Assembly: GCF_016863615.1 (NCBI RefSeq)
Contig: NZ_BOPF01000015.1
Coordinates: forward strand, 186,001 to 250,000
Origin: Virgisporangium aliadipatigenens
GTDB taxonomy: Bacteria > Actinomycetota > Actinomycetes > Mycobacteriales > Micromonosporaceae
Direction: 5' to 3'
Length of the DNA stretch: 64,000 bases
Positions 25,272-34,647 of this stretch are shown here, one piece after another (the first letter of the stretch is position 1; each line of letters begins with the position of its first letter). The notes beneath the pieces were generated by a model. The model searched no databases. It saw only the letters and a list, made by a program, of their open reading frames with translations, and was not told where the DNA came from. Made by a program: the position numbers and the translations under genes.

Positions 25272-27554
25272 TTACAGCGGGACCTCGGCCCAGACCACCT
25301 TGCCGGAGGCCGTGGGGCGGGCACCCCAACGCTCGGCATAGGCCCTGACCAGGTGCAACCCGCGATGCTGTTCGTCGTCCCAGCGCGGGTCGATGAGGAA
25401 CGGCAGCCGCGCGTCCTCGTCCACCACCTCGATCACCAACCGGCCGGGCAGCCGCCGCAGATGCAGCTCCACGCCGTCCGTGCGGGCGTGCCGGATGGCG
25501 TTGCTGACCAGTTCGTGGATGACGAGCACCACCGAGTCCAGGCGCGAGTCCCGCACACCCCACGCCACCAGCGTGTCGATCGCGAACATCCGCACGTCCC
25601 GGGTCGACTGCGGCTGCGCGGTGAGGGTGTACGTCGCCGCGCTCGTGCCCATGTCGGACGGCTGCCGCACGTACAGCAGCGCCAGGTCGTCGTCGTGGCG
25701 GTCGTGCTCGACCAGCGTGTCGATCAACGCGTCGACGGTGTCCGGGGTCAGCAGCGGTCGGGCGGTCAGTTCGGCGGTCAGCACGTCGAGGCCGGCGCCG
25801 AGGTCGCGGCCGCGGCGTTCGACCAGTCCGTCGGTGTACAGCAGCAGGCCGGTGCCGGGCGCGAGGTGATGCTCCTTCTCCCGGTACGCCAGGTCGCCGG
25901 AGCCCAGCGGCGGACCGAGCCGGTCGTCCAGCAGGCGCACCTGACCGTCCGGCGCGATCAGGGCCGGCGGCATGTGACCCGCGCTGGCCAGCATGACGGT
26001 GGCGTTCACCGGGTCGAACACGGCGTAGACGCAGGTCGCCATCTCGAAGCTGGGCAGGTGCGCCATCGCGCTGTTGAGCAGGCGCATCGTCTGCGCCGGC
26101 GGCAGGTCGAGCGTCGCGTAGGCGCGCACCGCCGCCCGCAGCTGACCCATCACGGCGGCCGCGTGGATGCCCTTGCCCATCACGTCGCCGGCCACCAGCG
26201 CCACCCGGCCGGCCGAGAGCGGGATCAGGTCCACCCAGTCGCCGCCGACCTCCGCACCGCGGGCCGCCGGCCGGTACCGGCTGATCACCGACAGCCCGTC
26301 CACCTCCGGAATCCGGGGCAGGAGGCTGCGCTGCAGTTCCACGGCCGCGTTGCGCTGCCGCTGGTACAGGCGGGCGTTGTCCAGGGCCACCGCCGACTGG
26401 GCGGCGACGCCGATCGCCAGGCGCTCCTGCCGTTCGCCGAACCGGCCGGGCTGCGGATGCCCGAAGAAGAAACCGCCGAGCACCTCCCCGGACGGGGAGA
26501 CCACCGGCACGGCCAGGTAGCTCACCACCGGCAGGTGGCCCTCGGGCAGGCCGTTGTGCGGAGCGTTGCGTCCGAACCGCGGGTCGGCGGTGATGTCGTC
26601 GCTGCGGACGATCGCGCTCCCGCGGAACGTCGGTTCGAAGACCGCCGTGTTGCGCGGCATCGGGAAGCCGCTGAACGCCTCCCGGGGCACCCCGGAGATC
26701 GTGTACAGCAGGTACGACTCGCCCAACTCGTCGATGACGTTGTAGAAGAAGGAGCCGAACGCGGCACCCGTCAGCGCCGTGGCCGCGTCCGTCGCCCGCT
26801 GCACGACGCGGTCCAGGTCCAGTTCGGCAGCCAGGTCCGTCCCCACCGTGTGCAGGGCCTCGACCAGGGCGGCCTCGTCCCGCAGTCGCCGTTCGCGGTC
26901 TTTGAGATCGTCTTCGGAACGGGTCAAGCGGGCCGTGCTGTGCGCGAGTTCGGCCACCGCCTCCTCCAGGCGGGCGGCCTGCACCTCGGAGGTCTCCTCC
27001 AGCACCAGCAGCAGTTCGGCCAGCGCGTCGGCGCGCACTCCCGCGCTCTCCGGGCGGTGCACCAGCAGGCCCAGCCGCGTGTTGACGGCCAGCGCGCCGA
27101 AGAACTTGATCACGTCCGGCGGCACGTCGATCCGTGCCGACAGCACCACCGCGAACCCCTCCCGGCCCGACAGCGTGCCCCCGAACGCGATGGTCGTCCC
27201 GCCCGGGTCGCTCCGGTGCACGACGCGGAAACTGCGTGCGCCCAGGCCGCTGTCCCGGGTGGTGCGCAGCTCCGTCACCAGGCCGGACGCGCTTTGCGCC
27301 GGCTCGCCGTACGCGGCCAGCTCCTCAGGTTCCCCGTGCGTGGTCCACCGCCACAACCCGGCGGCGGCGAACGCGGGCCGCCCCGACGCGGCGTCGAAGA
27401 AGCCCGCCCGGAAGAACTCCACGACGGCCGCCGCCGCGGACGGCAGGTCGACGGCCTCGGCGGCCCTGGTGCGCAGGCGGACGCCGCTGCGGACCACGTC
27501 ACTGAGGGAGAACGTCGCCAGGTCGACGGCGGTCGGGCGGTCGGTCTGCGTCAC
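25272..27554 (-). CDS. GAF - SpoIIE phosphatase - RsbW-like ATPase fusion protein
   Basis: 760 residues. An N-terminal region of about 200 residues precedes a coiled-coil stretch ([17 protein letters not shown]). A GAF domain ([19 protein letters not shown] to [12 protein letters not shown]) follows, then a PP2C-type SpoIIE domain. That domain has [36 protein letters not shown] and the metal-binding DDDLALLYV. The last 120 residues are a HATPase_c_2 ([34 protein letters not shown]). The protein can be expected to both dephosphorylate a STAS antagonist and bind a sigma factor or STAS partner. Confidence 0.95.
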   Translation of the reverse strand: MTQTDRPTAVDLATFSLSDVVRSGVRLRTRAAEAVDLPSAAAAVVEFFRAGFFDAASGRPAFAAAGLWRWTTHGEPEELAAYGEPAQSASGLVTELRTTRDSGLGARSFRVVHRSDPGGTTIAFGGTLSGREGFAVVLSARIDVPPDVIKFFGALAVNTRLGLLVHRPESAGVRADALAELLLVLEETSEVQAARLEEAVAELAHSTARLTRSEDDLKDRERRLRDEAALVEALHTVGTDLAAELDLDRVVQRATDAATALTGAAFGSFFYNVIDELGESYLLYTISGVPREAFSGFPMPRNTAVFEPTFRGSAIVRSDDITADPRFGRNAPHNGLPEGHLPVVSYLAVPVVSPSGEVLGGFFFGHPQPGRFGERQERLAIGVAAQSAVALDNARLYQRQRNAAVELQRSLLPRIPEVDGLSVISRYRPAARGAEVGGDWVDLIPLSAGRVALVAGDVMGKGIHAAAVMGQLRAAVRAYATLDLPPAQTMRLLNSAMAHLPSFEMATCVYAVFDPVNATVMLASAGHMPPALIAPDGQVRLLDDRLGPPLGSGDLAYREKEHHLAPGTGLLLYTDGLVERRGRDLGAGLDVLTAELTARPLLTPDTVDALIDTLVEHDRHDDDLALLYVRQPSDMGTSAATYTLTAQPQSTRDVRMFAIDTLVAWGVRDSRLDSVVLVIHELVSNAIRHARTDGVELHLRRLPGRLVIEVVDEDARLPFLIDPRWDDEQHRGLHLVRAYAERWGARPTASGKVVWAEVPL

Positions 27555-27633
27555 CGGGTCCCCGGCCGGGTGGCTGAGAGTCGCACGCAGAGCATTCTGC
27601 CCGACGCTTCACGTCAAGGCATTCCACGCACCG

Positions 27634-27728
27634 GTGAGCTATCACCTCGACGTTCGGCTGGGGGCACGTCGGACGTGCTCATTCCACATCGGTTCCCGTG
27701 AGCTACTACCTCGACGTTCGGCTGGGGG
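27634..27728. repeat. Duplicated 3' end of the RsbW-like gene
   Basis: A 31-base segment (27634-27664) recurs at 27698-27728 with two mismatches; both copies are preceded by CATTCCAC. The right copy contains the last seven codons and stop of the RsbW-like gene. The left copy is a displaced remnant 64 bases further on, between that gene and the SpoIIE gene. Confidence 0.75.
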
Positions 27729-28125
27729 AGCGCTCCAGCCGCTTGGCGAAGCGGAGCGTGGTGCCCTTCGGCTCGTTGCGCAGCAGGTCGAACTGGTCGG
27801 AGAGCGCCTCGATGATCCGCAGGCCCCGACCGGTCTCGTCCAGGGCGGAGCCGAGCGGTCGCTGCGTCGCCGGGTCGAAACCGTTGCCCTCGTCGATCAC
27901 CGCGATCTGGCACATCGCGTCGTCGAGGTCTACGGCGACCTCGTAACTGTCGGCCGGCTGCGCGTGGCGGACCGCGTTGGCGCACGCCTCGGCCAGCGCC
28001 AGCAGGATGTCGGCGCGGCACTCCTCGGTGATCCCGACGGTGTTGAGCGTCGCGCCGAGAACCTTGCGCGCCACCGGAACGCTTCCCGTCTCGCGAGGCA
28101 GGGACAGCGAAAGGTGCACCTTCAT
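27706..28125 (-). CDS. RsbW-like anti-sigma factor serine kinase
   Basis: 139 residues from the ATG at 28125, next to GGAGG; a longer frame to 28197 is open. It is a single HATPase_c_2 domain with N-box LALAEACANAVRHAQ, G1 box VIDEGNGFDP and G2 region GRGLRIIEALSDQF. In the RsbW family such proteins bind and inactivate a sigma factor and phosphorylate a STAS antagonist. Its position beside the SpoIIE phosphatase and SigB/F-type gene fits that model. Confidence 0.9.
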   Translation of the reverse strand: MKVHLSLSLPRETGSVPVARKVLGATLNTVGITEECRADILLALAEACANAVRHAQPADSYEVAVDLDDAMCQIAVIDEGNGFDPATQRPLGSALDETGRGLRIIEALSDQFDLLRNEPKGTTLRFAKRLERSPSRTSR

Positions 28126-28249
28126 CACCTCCGCCCGCAATCCGGCACGCCGGGAAGGTAAGTCGGAGCGCTGCTGTCGGTCACGGCCTACCCCCATTCA
28201 CTCACGTCGGCACCGGTCGCGTACCCCCGGAGAGGTCCGACAAAACCCC

Positions 28250-28927
28250 TTATCCCGCAAGCCGTTTACCGGTGCGGGCCGGATCGGCACCGGCGGGTCC
28301 CGAACCGAGCGCGAGGTCACGCAGAGTGTTGCCCGACACGACTTCCACCAGGTGTCGACCGGCGCTGCCCCGCAGTCCCACCGGAACGCCGAGCAGCCGC
28401 GCCGCGCGCACCAGCACCAGCGCGGTGTCCGAGTCGCTGACCCGGACGGCCAGGTTGCCGCCGCGGGCCCGCACGTTGCCGGCCAGCATGGCGGCTCGCC
28501 ACGCCGCCACCGCCAGCGCGGCCCGCAGCCGTACCTGCATCGGCGTCCGGTACCCGTCCGGCGTGCACAGCCGCCGATAGCCCTCCACCCAGGAACGCCC
28601 GAGCAGCGGCGCGTCGAGATCGGCGCAGACCACCCGGTGCACGGTGTACCGGTGGCGCACGCCCGCGGCGAACTCGTCCCCGCGCGCCGCCACGCCGAGC
28701 TGGCCGAGCAGTGCGACGAGGCGTTCGGCGGCGGCGGCGCGGCCGAACTCGACGGTGCTGGCCGCTGCCGCGCTGTGCTCGTACCGCCCCGAACCGGTGC
28801 GAGCGCAGCGCAGCAGCATGCCGATCTCGAAGCCGGCGGCAACGGTGATCCCCGGAAGGACTGCGGCCGCCGGAAGTGCCTCCGTGAGAGCCGTGGGACG
28901 GACATCGACTGCTCCGGCGAGGGTCAT
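28250..28927 (-). CDS. WhiA-like protein lacking the C-terminal helix-turn-helix
   Basis: 225 residues from the ATG at 28927 (AAGGAG six bases upstream). The first half (AAGFEIGMLLRCARTGSGRY, AERLVALLGQLG) and the second (AAWRAAMLAGNVRARGGNL, DTALVLVRAARLLGVPVGL) line up with the WhiA N-terminal and LAGLIDADG-like regions as I remember them. Full WhiA is about 325 residues with a DNA-binding HTH at its end; here the protein stops before it. WhiA controls sporulation in actinobacteria. The match is from memory and moderate in strength. Confidence 0.5.
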   Translation of the reverse strand: MTLAGAVDVRPTALTEALPAAAVLPGITVAAGFEIGMLLRCARTGSGRYEHSAAAASTVEFGRAAAAERLVALLGQLGVAARGDEFAAGVRHRYTVHRVVCADLDAPLLGRSWVEGYRRLCTPDGYRTPMQVRLRAALAVAAWRAAMLAGNVRARGGNLAVRVSDSDTALVLVRAARLLGVPVGLRGSAGRHLVEVVSGNTLRDLALGSGPAGADPARTGKRLAG

Positions 28928-29056
28928 CTCCGGCTCCTTCTCCAGTGACGCGGTGCGGTGCAACCACAGTGACGGCGGTCACCGGGCGATTGTTCGGAGG
29001 GCCGTGCCACTTGAGGGAAACTTGCGCTACCGGAAACCGGCGTAACATCACGCCCC

Positions 29057-30043
29057 GTGAGGTCACTGCCGTCGCCCGCGCGACCGCGCACGGTGGCGGT
29101 CGTGGCCGTCGCCGTGTCGGCCGTCGTCCTGACGCTGGCCGCGCTGGCGGTGATCCCGGGAGCGCTCGACAGCGAGCCGGACGTCCCGCCGGACGAGTTA
29201 CGCATCGCGACCGGTTCCCCGAACGGCGTCTACTACCGCTACGGCGAGGGCATCAGGGACGTGCTCGCGCAGCGGCTTCCGCAGTTACGCGCGCGGGTCG
29301 TCGAGACCCCCGGCGCCGGCAGCAACCTCGAGATGGTCGACGCCACCACCGCCGAACTCGGCTTCGTCCAGGCCGACATCGCCGCGGACTTCCGGGCGCG
29401 CGACGTGCGCGTCGTGGCGCTGGCCCGGCTGTACGACGACTACCTGCACGTGGTGGTGCGGGCGGACAGCCAGGTGGAGACCGTCGCCGGCCTGCGCGGG
29501 ATGCGGGTCTCGCTCGGCGCGGTCGGCTCCGGCACCGCGGTCACCGCGAAGCGGCTGCTGCTCGCCGCCGGCGTCGACGCCGAGAAGCCCGGCGAGCTGA
29601 ACATCTCCCCGCTCGGGCTGGCCGAGTCGGCCGAGGCGATGGAGAACGGCCGGATCGACGCGTTCTTCTTCTCCGGCGGCCTCCCCGTCGAACGGATCCT
29701 CACGCTCAAGGGCAGGGTGCCGATCCGGCTGCTGGACACCGGCGAACTCGTTCCGAAGCTGCGGGGTGGGCGGCCGTACTACAGCGCGCACGTGATCCCG
29801 CCGTCGGCGTACGGGCTGGGCGAGCCGGTCAGCACCCTCGCGGTACCCAACTATCTGATGGTCCGCGAGGACATGCCGGCGGACACCGCGTACGCGATCA
29901 TCCGGGCCATCTTCGAGGGGCGGGAGACGCTGGCCGCCAAGCACGTGGCGGCCGAACGGCTCAACGTCCGCGCCGCCATCAACACCGACCCGGTGCCGCT
30001 GCACCCCGGCGCGGTCCGCTACTACCGCGAGATCAAGCCTTAG
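29057..30043 (+). CDS. TAXI-family TRAP transporter solute-binding protein
   Basis: 328 residues. A hydrophobic N-terminal segment (VAVSAVVLTLAALAVIPG) without a lipobox Cys suggests a signal anchor. The TAXI pattern is clear: LRIATGSPNGVYYRYGEGI, ETPGAGSNLEMVDATTAELGFVQADI, GMRVSLGAVGSGTAVTAKRLL and ENGRIDAFFFSGGLP. Family members bind small carboxylates or glutamate. No TRAP membrane subunit is encoded nearby. The gene faces a two-component system and overlaps the histidine kinase 3' end by 11 bases. Confidence 0.9.
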   Translation: MRSLPSPARPRTVAVVAVAVSAVVLTLAALAVIPGALDSEPDVPPDELRIATGSPNGVYYRYGEGIRDVLAQRLPQLRARVVETPGAGSNLEMVDATTAELGFVQADIAADFRARDVRVVALARLYDDYLHVVVRADSQVETVAGLRGMRVSLGAVGSGTAVTAKRLLLAAGVDAEKPGELNISPLGLAESAEAMENGRIDAFFFSGGLPVERILTLKGRVPIRLLDTGELVPKLRGGRPYYSAHVIPPSAYGLGEPVSTLAVPNYLMVREDMPADTAYAIIRAIFEGRETLAAKHVAAERLNVRAAINTDPVPLHPGAVRYYREIKP

Positions 30044-31391
30044 GGAACCAGAGCATGGCGTCGAGGCCGTGCGGCTCGGCGGGGCCCAGTTCGAGGCGGC
30101 CGCCGGAGGTGTCCACGAGCACCGCCACGATCGGCAGGCCGAGGCCGCTGCCGGCCGTGTTCTGGGTGGTGGGGGCGCGCCAGAAGCGTTCCGTGGCGAG
30201 GCGGCGCTGCTCCTCGGTGAGCCCCGGCCCGTCGTCGACCACGTGCACCGCCACCCCGTCGCCGTCCGGCCGCACCCGCACCGTCACGGTCGTCGCGCCG
30301 AACTTCACCGCGTTGTCGATCAACGCGTCGAGCGACTGGTCGACGGCCGTCGTCACCGCCTGCACCTTGAGCGCGCGGCCGGACGGCTCGTGCCGCAGCG
30401 TCGCGCCGCGCTGGTCGGCGAGCGGCCGCCACGCGGCGACCCGGTCGGCGGCCACCGCGTCGGGGTCGACCCGTTCGAGGCCGAACCTGCCGCGCTCGGC
30501 GCTGGCCAGCTCCAGCAGGCTGTCGAGGATGGCGGAGAGCCGATCGGTCTCCTGGAGCACCAGCCGGCCCTCGTCCCCCTCGGCGTCCTCGGCCAGGTTC
30601 TCGACGCGCAGCCGCAGCGCCGTCAGCGGGTTGCGCAGCTGGTGGCTCGCCTGCGACACGAACGCGCGCTGCCGTTCGAGCACGTCCGAGACGGTGCCCA
30701 CCATCTCGTTGAACGCCGTCGCGAGGTGCCGCAGCTCCGGCGGCCCACGGTCGGGCGGCACCCGTGCCGCGTAGTCGCCGCCGGCGATCGTGTGCACGGC
30801 GGTGTCCAGTTCCGCCACGGGCTTGAGCGTCCAGCGGGCCAGTGCGAGAGCCGCCACCACGAACGTCACCAGCGCCAGCAGTCCGCCGGCGGCGAGGGTC
30901 AGGTAGGAGACGGCCGTGTCGGCACGCAGTTCGCCGGTGGGGGAGATGATCACTATGGCGCCGGTCGTCTCGCCGCCGTTGCCCACCGGGGCGGCCACCA
31001 CCAGCGGCCGGTCCTGCCACGGCCAGACCGTCCCGGACCCCGTGGTCTGCTCACCGGCGAGGGCGCGGTCCACCTGGGACTTCACCTCGGGATCGGCCGT
31101 CGGCAGGCGGTCGTCGCGGGTGTAGATCAGCACCGCGCGCTGGCGATCCAGCAGGGCGACGGCGATGCCGTAGATCTGGTCGTAGCGCTCCAGCTCGCTG
31201 CGCAGCGAGCCGTCGTCGCCGTTGGTGATGGCGCTCTCCGCCGAGGAGGCGAACCGGGCGGCGTCGGCGAGGCGGTCGAGCGCGACGCGTTCGCTGTCCC
31301 GGATCGTGATCACCAGCGCGAGCGGCACCTCCAGGGCGGCGAGCACCAGCACGAGCAGCAGCACGTAGCTGGCCGCCAGTCGTTGCCGCAC
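30033..31391 (-). CDS. Two-component sensor histidine kinase
   Basis: 452 residues. An N-terminal membrane helix, an extracytoplasmic region of about 120 residues and a second helix (LTLAAGGLLALVTFVVAALAL) precede a HAMP domain. HisKA has His250 in SQASHQLRNPL. The ATPase domain shows N-box ALIDNAVKFG, VHVVDDGPGL and GSGLGLPIVAVLV. It starts 15 bases after the response regulator on the same strand. By analogy with TctD/TctE systems, the adjacent TAXI protein might present the ligand, but this is only inferred. Confidence 0.95.
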   Translation of the reverse strand: MRQRLAASYVLLLVLVLAALEVPLALVITIRDSERVALDRLADAARFASSAESAITNGDDGSLRSELERYDQIYGIAVALLDRQRAVLIYTRDDRLPTADPEVKSQVDRALAGEQTTGSGTVWPWQDRPLVVAAPVGNGGETTGAIVIISPTGELRADTAVSYLTLAAGGLLALVTFVVAALALARWTLKPVAELDTAVHTIAGGDYAARVPPDRGPPELRHLATAFNEMVGTVSDVLERQRAFVSQASHQLRNPLTALRLRVENLAEDAEGDEGRLVLQETDRLSAILDSLLELASAERGRFGLERVDPDAVAADRVAAWRPLADQRGATLRHEPSGRALKVQAVTTAVDQSLDALIDNAVKFGATTVTVRVRPDGDGVAVHVVDDGPGLTEEQRRLATERFWRAPTTQNTAGSGLGLPIVAVLVDTSGGRLELGPAEPHGLDAMLWFPKA

Positions 31392-31406
31392 TCGACGTTC
31401 CCCCGG

Positions 31407-32072
31407 CTAGTCGGAGAGGCGAAGGCGGTAGCCGACGCCTCGGACGGTCTGGACCAGGCCCGGATCGCGGAGCTTGCCGCGCAGCGACGCCATGTGGACG
31501 TCGAGGACGTGCGGCCCGACCCACTCGGTCTGCCAGACCTCCATGATGATCCGGTCGCGGGGGACCGCCACTCCCGGCCGTCGTGCCAGGGTCGCCAGGA
31601 TGTCGAACTCCTTGCGCGTCAGCGTCACCTCGGTGCCGTTGACCAGGACCCGGCGCGCCCCGAAGTCGATCGTCAGCGGACCGATCACGGTCTCGGCGCC
31701 GGCCGCCGGCCCGCCGGCGCGCACCGAGCGGCGCAGCACGGAGGTGATCCGCGCCTGCAGCTCCGCCATCGAGAACGGCTTCACCACGTAGTCGTCGGCG
31801 CCGGTCAGCAGGCCGGCGACCCGGTCGCGTTCCTCGCCCCGGGCCGTCACCGCGATGATCGCGATCTCCGGGTGGCGGGCCCGCAGGGTGCGGCACACGT
31901 CCATCCCGTCGCCGTCGGGCAGCCCGAGGTCGAGCAGCACGAGGTCGGCCGGGGGAGCGGCGAGGGCCTCCTTGACCGAACCGGCGCAGTCGACGTCGTA
32001 CCCGCGCTTGCGCAGGTTGGTCGCGAGCGCGGCGGCTACCCCGATGTCGTCCTCGACCAGCAGCACCCGCAT
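31407..32072 (-). CDS. OmpR-family response regulator
   Basis: 221 residues. The receiver domain has acidic pocket VEDD, phospho-acceptor Asp48 (LVLLDLGLPDGDG), a conserved Thr in IIAVTA and Lys in YVVKPF. The C-terminal winged helix is LTRKEFDILATLARRPG, with WVGPHVLDVHMASLRGKL. It is cotranscribed with the histidine kinase. The target genes are not evident; the convergent TAXI gene is a natural candidate. Confidence 0.95.
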   Translation of the reverse strand: MRVLLVEDDIGVAAALATNLRKRGYDVDCAGSVKEALAAPPADLVLLDLGLPDGDGMDVCRTLRARHPEIAIIAVTARGEERDRVAGLLTGADDYVVKPFSMAELQARITSVLRRSVRAGGPAAGAETVIGPLTIDFGARRVLVNGTEVTLTRKEFDILATLARRPGVAVPRDRIIMEVWQTEWVGPHVLDVHMASLRGKLRDPGLVQTVRGVGYRLRLSD

Positions 32073-32096
32073 GGCGGCCCCTTTCCCCGCGGTTAC

Positions 32097-32972
32097 CTAG
32101 AGTGGCCGCCAGGGTACGGCGGCGGGTCCACCGGCGCCCGGCTCGGCGACGAACAGCCCGCCCGCGAGCGGCCACTGCGCGCGCTCCTCGGGGCTCAACG
32201 CGCCGGCCGCGGTCGTCACGTACAGCCGGCCACCGGGCCCGAACGCGCAGCTGGTGACGTTCTTCGACGGGACCTCCAGCACGGTGTCGAGCCGCCCGTC
32301 CGGCGTGAACCGGTGCACCGCCGCGCCGCCCCACAACGCCACCCAGAGGCAGCCGTCGTCGTCGACGCACATGCCGTCCGGCTGCCCCGCCGAGCCGTCG
32401 AAATTCACCAGCACGCGCGGCGCGGTGAGCACCCCGCCGTCGACGTCGTAGTCGAACTCCGTGAGCGTCCCCTCGACCGTGTCGATGAAGTACATCAGCC
32501 GGCCGTCCGGGCTCCAGCCCAGGCCGTTGGCCAGCGACACGGGCCCGCGAACGGGCGTCGCCTTCGGCCCGGCGTCGAGGCGGAACAGCTCGCCCCGCCC
32601 GCGCACCCCGTCGGTGTAGCAGAGCGTGCCGGCGAACGCCCGCCCGGCCGGATCGCACTTGGCGTCGTTGAACCGCAGCGACCCGTCGGTGAGCACGTCC
32701 AGCAGCGGCGTGATCTCGTCGTTTGCGTGCCAGCGCGCGAAACCGTCGCGGCGCACGACGAGGTACCCGCCGTCCTCGGCAGGCAGCGCGGCACCCACGT
32801 GCCGGTCGAACTCCTTCGTCGCCCGCCGGGTCCCGTCGGCCTCGCTGAGGTGCACCTTCTGCCCGAGGATGTCCACCCAGACAAGGCAATCGGCGGCGGC
32901 GTCCCAGGCGGGACCCTCCCCCAGGGAGGATCCGGCGGGATCGATCAGTTCTACCGCGAGGCGTCTCGGCAC
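32097..32972 (-). CDS. SMP-30/gluconolactonase/LRE family hydrolase
   Basis: 291 residues from the GTG at 32972, the family's usual length. The six-bladed propeller signature includes SLGEGPAWDAAADCLVWVDI (metal-ligand Glu), SLRFNDAKCDPAGRAFAGT (Asn-Asp), VSLANGLGWSPDGRLMYFIDT and GQPDGMCVDDDGCLWVALWGG. It probably hydrolyses a sugar lactone in the presence of a divalent cation. The gene is followed closely on the same strand by the two-component genes, a link of unclear meaning. Confidence 0.9.
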   Translation of the reverse strand: MPRRLAVELIDPAGSSLGEGPAWDAAADCLVWVDILGQKVHLSEADGTRRATKEFDRHVGAALPAEDGGYLVVRRDGFARWHANDEITPLLDVLTDGSLRFNDAKCDPAGRAFAGTLCYTDGVRGRGELFRLDAGPKATPVRGPVSLANGLGWSPDGRLMYFIDTVEGTLTEFDYDVDGGVLTAPRVLVNFDGSAGQPDGMCVDDDGCLWVALWGGAAVHRFTPDGRLDTVLEVPSKNVTSCAFGPGGRLYVTTAAGALSPEERAQWPLAGGLFVAEPGAGGPAAVPWRPL

Positions 32973-32988
32973 CGTCGCATGGTAGCGG

Positions 32989-33762
32989 TCACTCAACGGG
33001 CGCCGCCGCCGTGCCGACGGGTGCCGACGGGTCGCTGCGTCGGCCGCTGGCCCGGCGCGGCGCCGGTGGGTGCCAGCCCAGCTCATCGGCGGCCACCACG
33101 GCCTCGGCGGCGAGCGCCCGCGCGGCCGTCTCCGCGACGTACTCGGCCCGCCGCGCCGCCTGTGCGGCCCGCAGCGCCCGGTGGTACTCCTGCCGGGCGG
33201 CCAGCTCCCGGGCGCCGAAGCGCAGCGAGTCCTGCTCGGCCGCGTCGCGGGTGTCGTCCCATCCGCCCGCGCCGTACCAGACCTTACGCAGGTCCTCCGC
33301 CGTGAGATCGCCGCGCCGGTAGGCGCCGAGCGCGGCGCGGGCGACGTCCCGTTCGGCGTCGCCGCCGGAGGGCGTGCTGCGCGGCGCCGACGAACGCGCG
33401 GCGAAGTGCTCCCGCCGCGCCTGCTCGTACTCGTGCTCGGCCGTCTCCAGGGCCTTCGCGGCGAGATCGCTGTCGTGGCGCGCGTGCGCCGCCACGGTGG
33501 CCGCCCGCGCGGCCGCGGAACGCAGCGCCTGCAGCTCCGCCATCTCCGAGGGCAGCGCACGGGCGCGGGCCGAGGCGGCGGTGCGGCTCTCCCGGCGGTC
33601 GTAGCGCTCGGCACGGTCGGCGCGCCGGTGCAGCCACCAGGCGAGCAGCCCGGTGAAGAAGAGCACGGTGAAGCCGCTGCCGGTGAGCAGGGCCCACACG
33701 ACCAGCGGCGGAAGATGGATCGTCCCGGCGCCGAACTCGGCCGGTAGGGCGGATGGATTCAC
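32989..33762 (-). CDS. Single-span membrane protein with coiled-coil region
   Basis: 257 residues. One membrane helix lies near residues 19-43 (PLVVWALLTGSGFTVLFFTGLLAW), followed by a basic patch and a long Ala/Glu/Arg-rich helical region likely to form coiled coils. A middle segment (AYRRGDLTAEDLRKVWYGAGGW) looks folded. No known domain was recognised. It begins upstream of the SMP-30 gene with 16 bases between the stop and the GTG. Confidence 0.7.
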   Translation of the reverse strand: MNPSALPAEFGAGTIHLPPLVVWALLTGSGFTVLFFTGLLAWWLHRRADRAERYDRRESRTAASARARALPSEMAELQALRSAAARAATVAAHARHDSDLAAKALETAEHEYEQARREHFAARSSAPRSTPSGGDAERDVARAALGAYRRGDLTAEDLRKVWYGAGGWDDTRDAAEQDSLRFGARELAARQEYHRALRAAQAARRAEYVAETAARALAAEAVVAADELGWHPPAPRRASGRRSDPSAPVGTAAAPVE

Positions 33763-33896
33763 GTGACGGCTCCCCGTGGCCTATGTGCTGCAAGGCTGTC
33801 TTACGAATTTACGGGTATCGCGCCACCTCGGTCAGCATCAGGCGAGAACCTGTGCACTGATTGAAATGTTCGCCTGTGTCTGTTTCGACGGCGTGG

Positions 33897-34634
33897 CTAT
33901 TGTGCCTTCGCCTGCGGCAGGCCGGCCGAGCAGAACAGCTCGCCGTCGTCGGTCACCACGGCCGACTCGTACCCGTCGAGCTTCGCCAGCCAGGCCATCC
34001 CGGCGCGCCCCATCGCCAGCGCCGCGGTGGCGTAGGCGTCGGCGAGCGCCAGATCCGGCCCCGTGACGGTGACCGAGCACAGGCCGGTCGCCGGCTTTCC
34101 GGTGTGCGGGTCGTAGACGTGGCCGCCGCGTTCGTAGGTGCCGGAGGTGGCCACCGCCAGGTCGCGCCCCTCGATCACCAGGCACACCGCCGACGCGTCG
34201 AACGGGTGCCGGATGCCGATCCGCCACGGCCGGCCCGGTGCCGGTTCGCCGCGCAGCCGCACGTCGCCGCCGGCGTTGAGGCAGTGGTTGCGGGAACCGG
34301 CGGCGGCCAGCCGGGTCGAGGCGACCTCGACCGACCAGCCCTTCACGTAGCCCGACGGATCCAGCGCACCGGCGGCGTAGGCGTCGAAGAAGCCGTCGGT
34401 GTCGCGCCAGAGGTCGGCACAGGCCGCCAGGACATGACGAACGTCCGCCGAACAGTCCTCCGTGGACAGCGTGCCGGCACCGAGCCGACTGATCTCGCTG
34501 TCCTCCTTGTACGTGCTGAACCGGGCGTCGACCTCGCGCAGCCAGGCGAACACCTCGTCCGCCGCGCCGGGCGGCACCGGGTCGGCGATCTCCAGGCTGA
34601 CGGCGGTACCCATGACGTGCTCCACACGATGCAC
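33897..34634 (-). CDS. apbE: FAD:protein FMN transferase
   Basis: 245 residues from the GTG at 34634. The ApbE family marks are VHRVEHVMGTAVSLEI at the N-terminus, FDAYAAGALDPSGYVKGWSVE, CLNAGGDVRLRG and VATSGTYERGGHVYDPHTGKPA, with the metal-binding Asp/Thr region ALADAYATAALAMG. The enzyme attaches FMN covalently to a Thr/Ser of target proteins outside the membrane. No lipobox is visible, so it may act in the cytoplasm or require another export route. The adjacent FMN-binding protein, 13 bases upstream, is the probable substrate. Confidence 0.93.
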   Translation of the reverse strand: MHRVEHVMGTAVSLEIADPVPPGAADEVFAWLREVDARFSTYKEDSEISRLGAGTLSTEDCSADVRHVLAACADLWRDTDGFFDAYAAGALDPSGYVKGWSVEVASTRLAAAGSRNHCLNAGGDVRLRGEPAPGRPWRIGIRHPFDASAVCLVIEGRDLAVATSGTYERGGHVYDPHTGKPATGLCSVTVTGPDLALADAYATAALAMGRAGMAWLAKLDGYESAVVTDDGELFCSAGLPQAKAQ

Positions 34635-34647
34635 GCCGCTGAGTGTG

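Noticed and set aside
30069-33305. Open frame of 1078 codons on the plus strand
   Set aside because: It lies antisense to the histidine kinase, response regulator and SMP-30 genes, which have complete domain signatures. Its composition (Arg/His/Gly/Gln-rich, no motifs) is the usual shadow in high-GC DNA.
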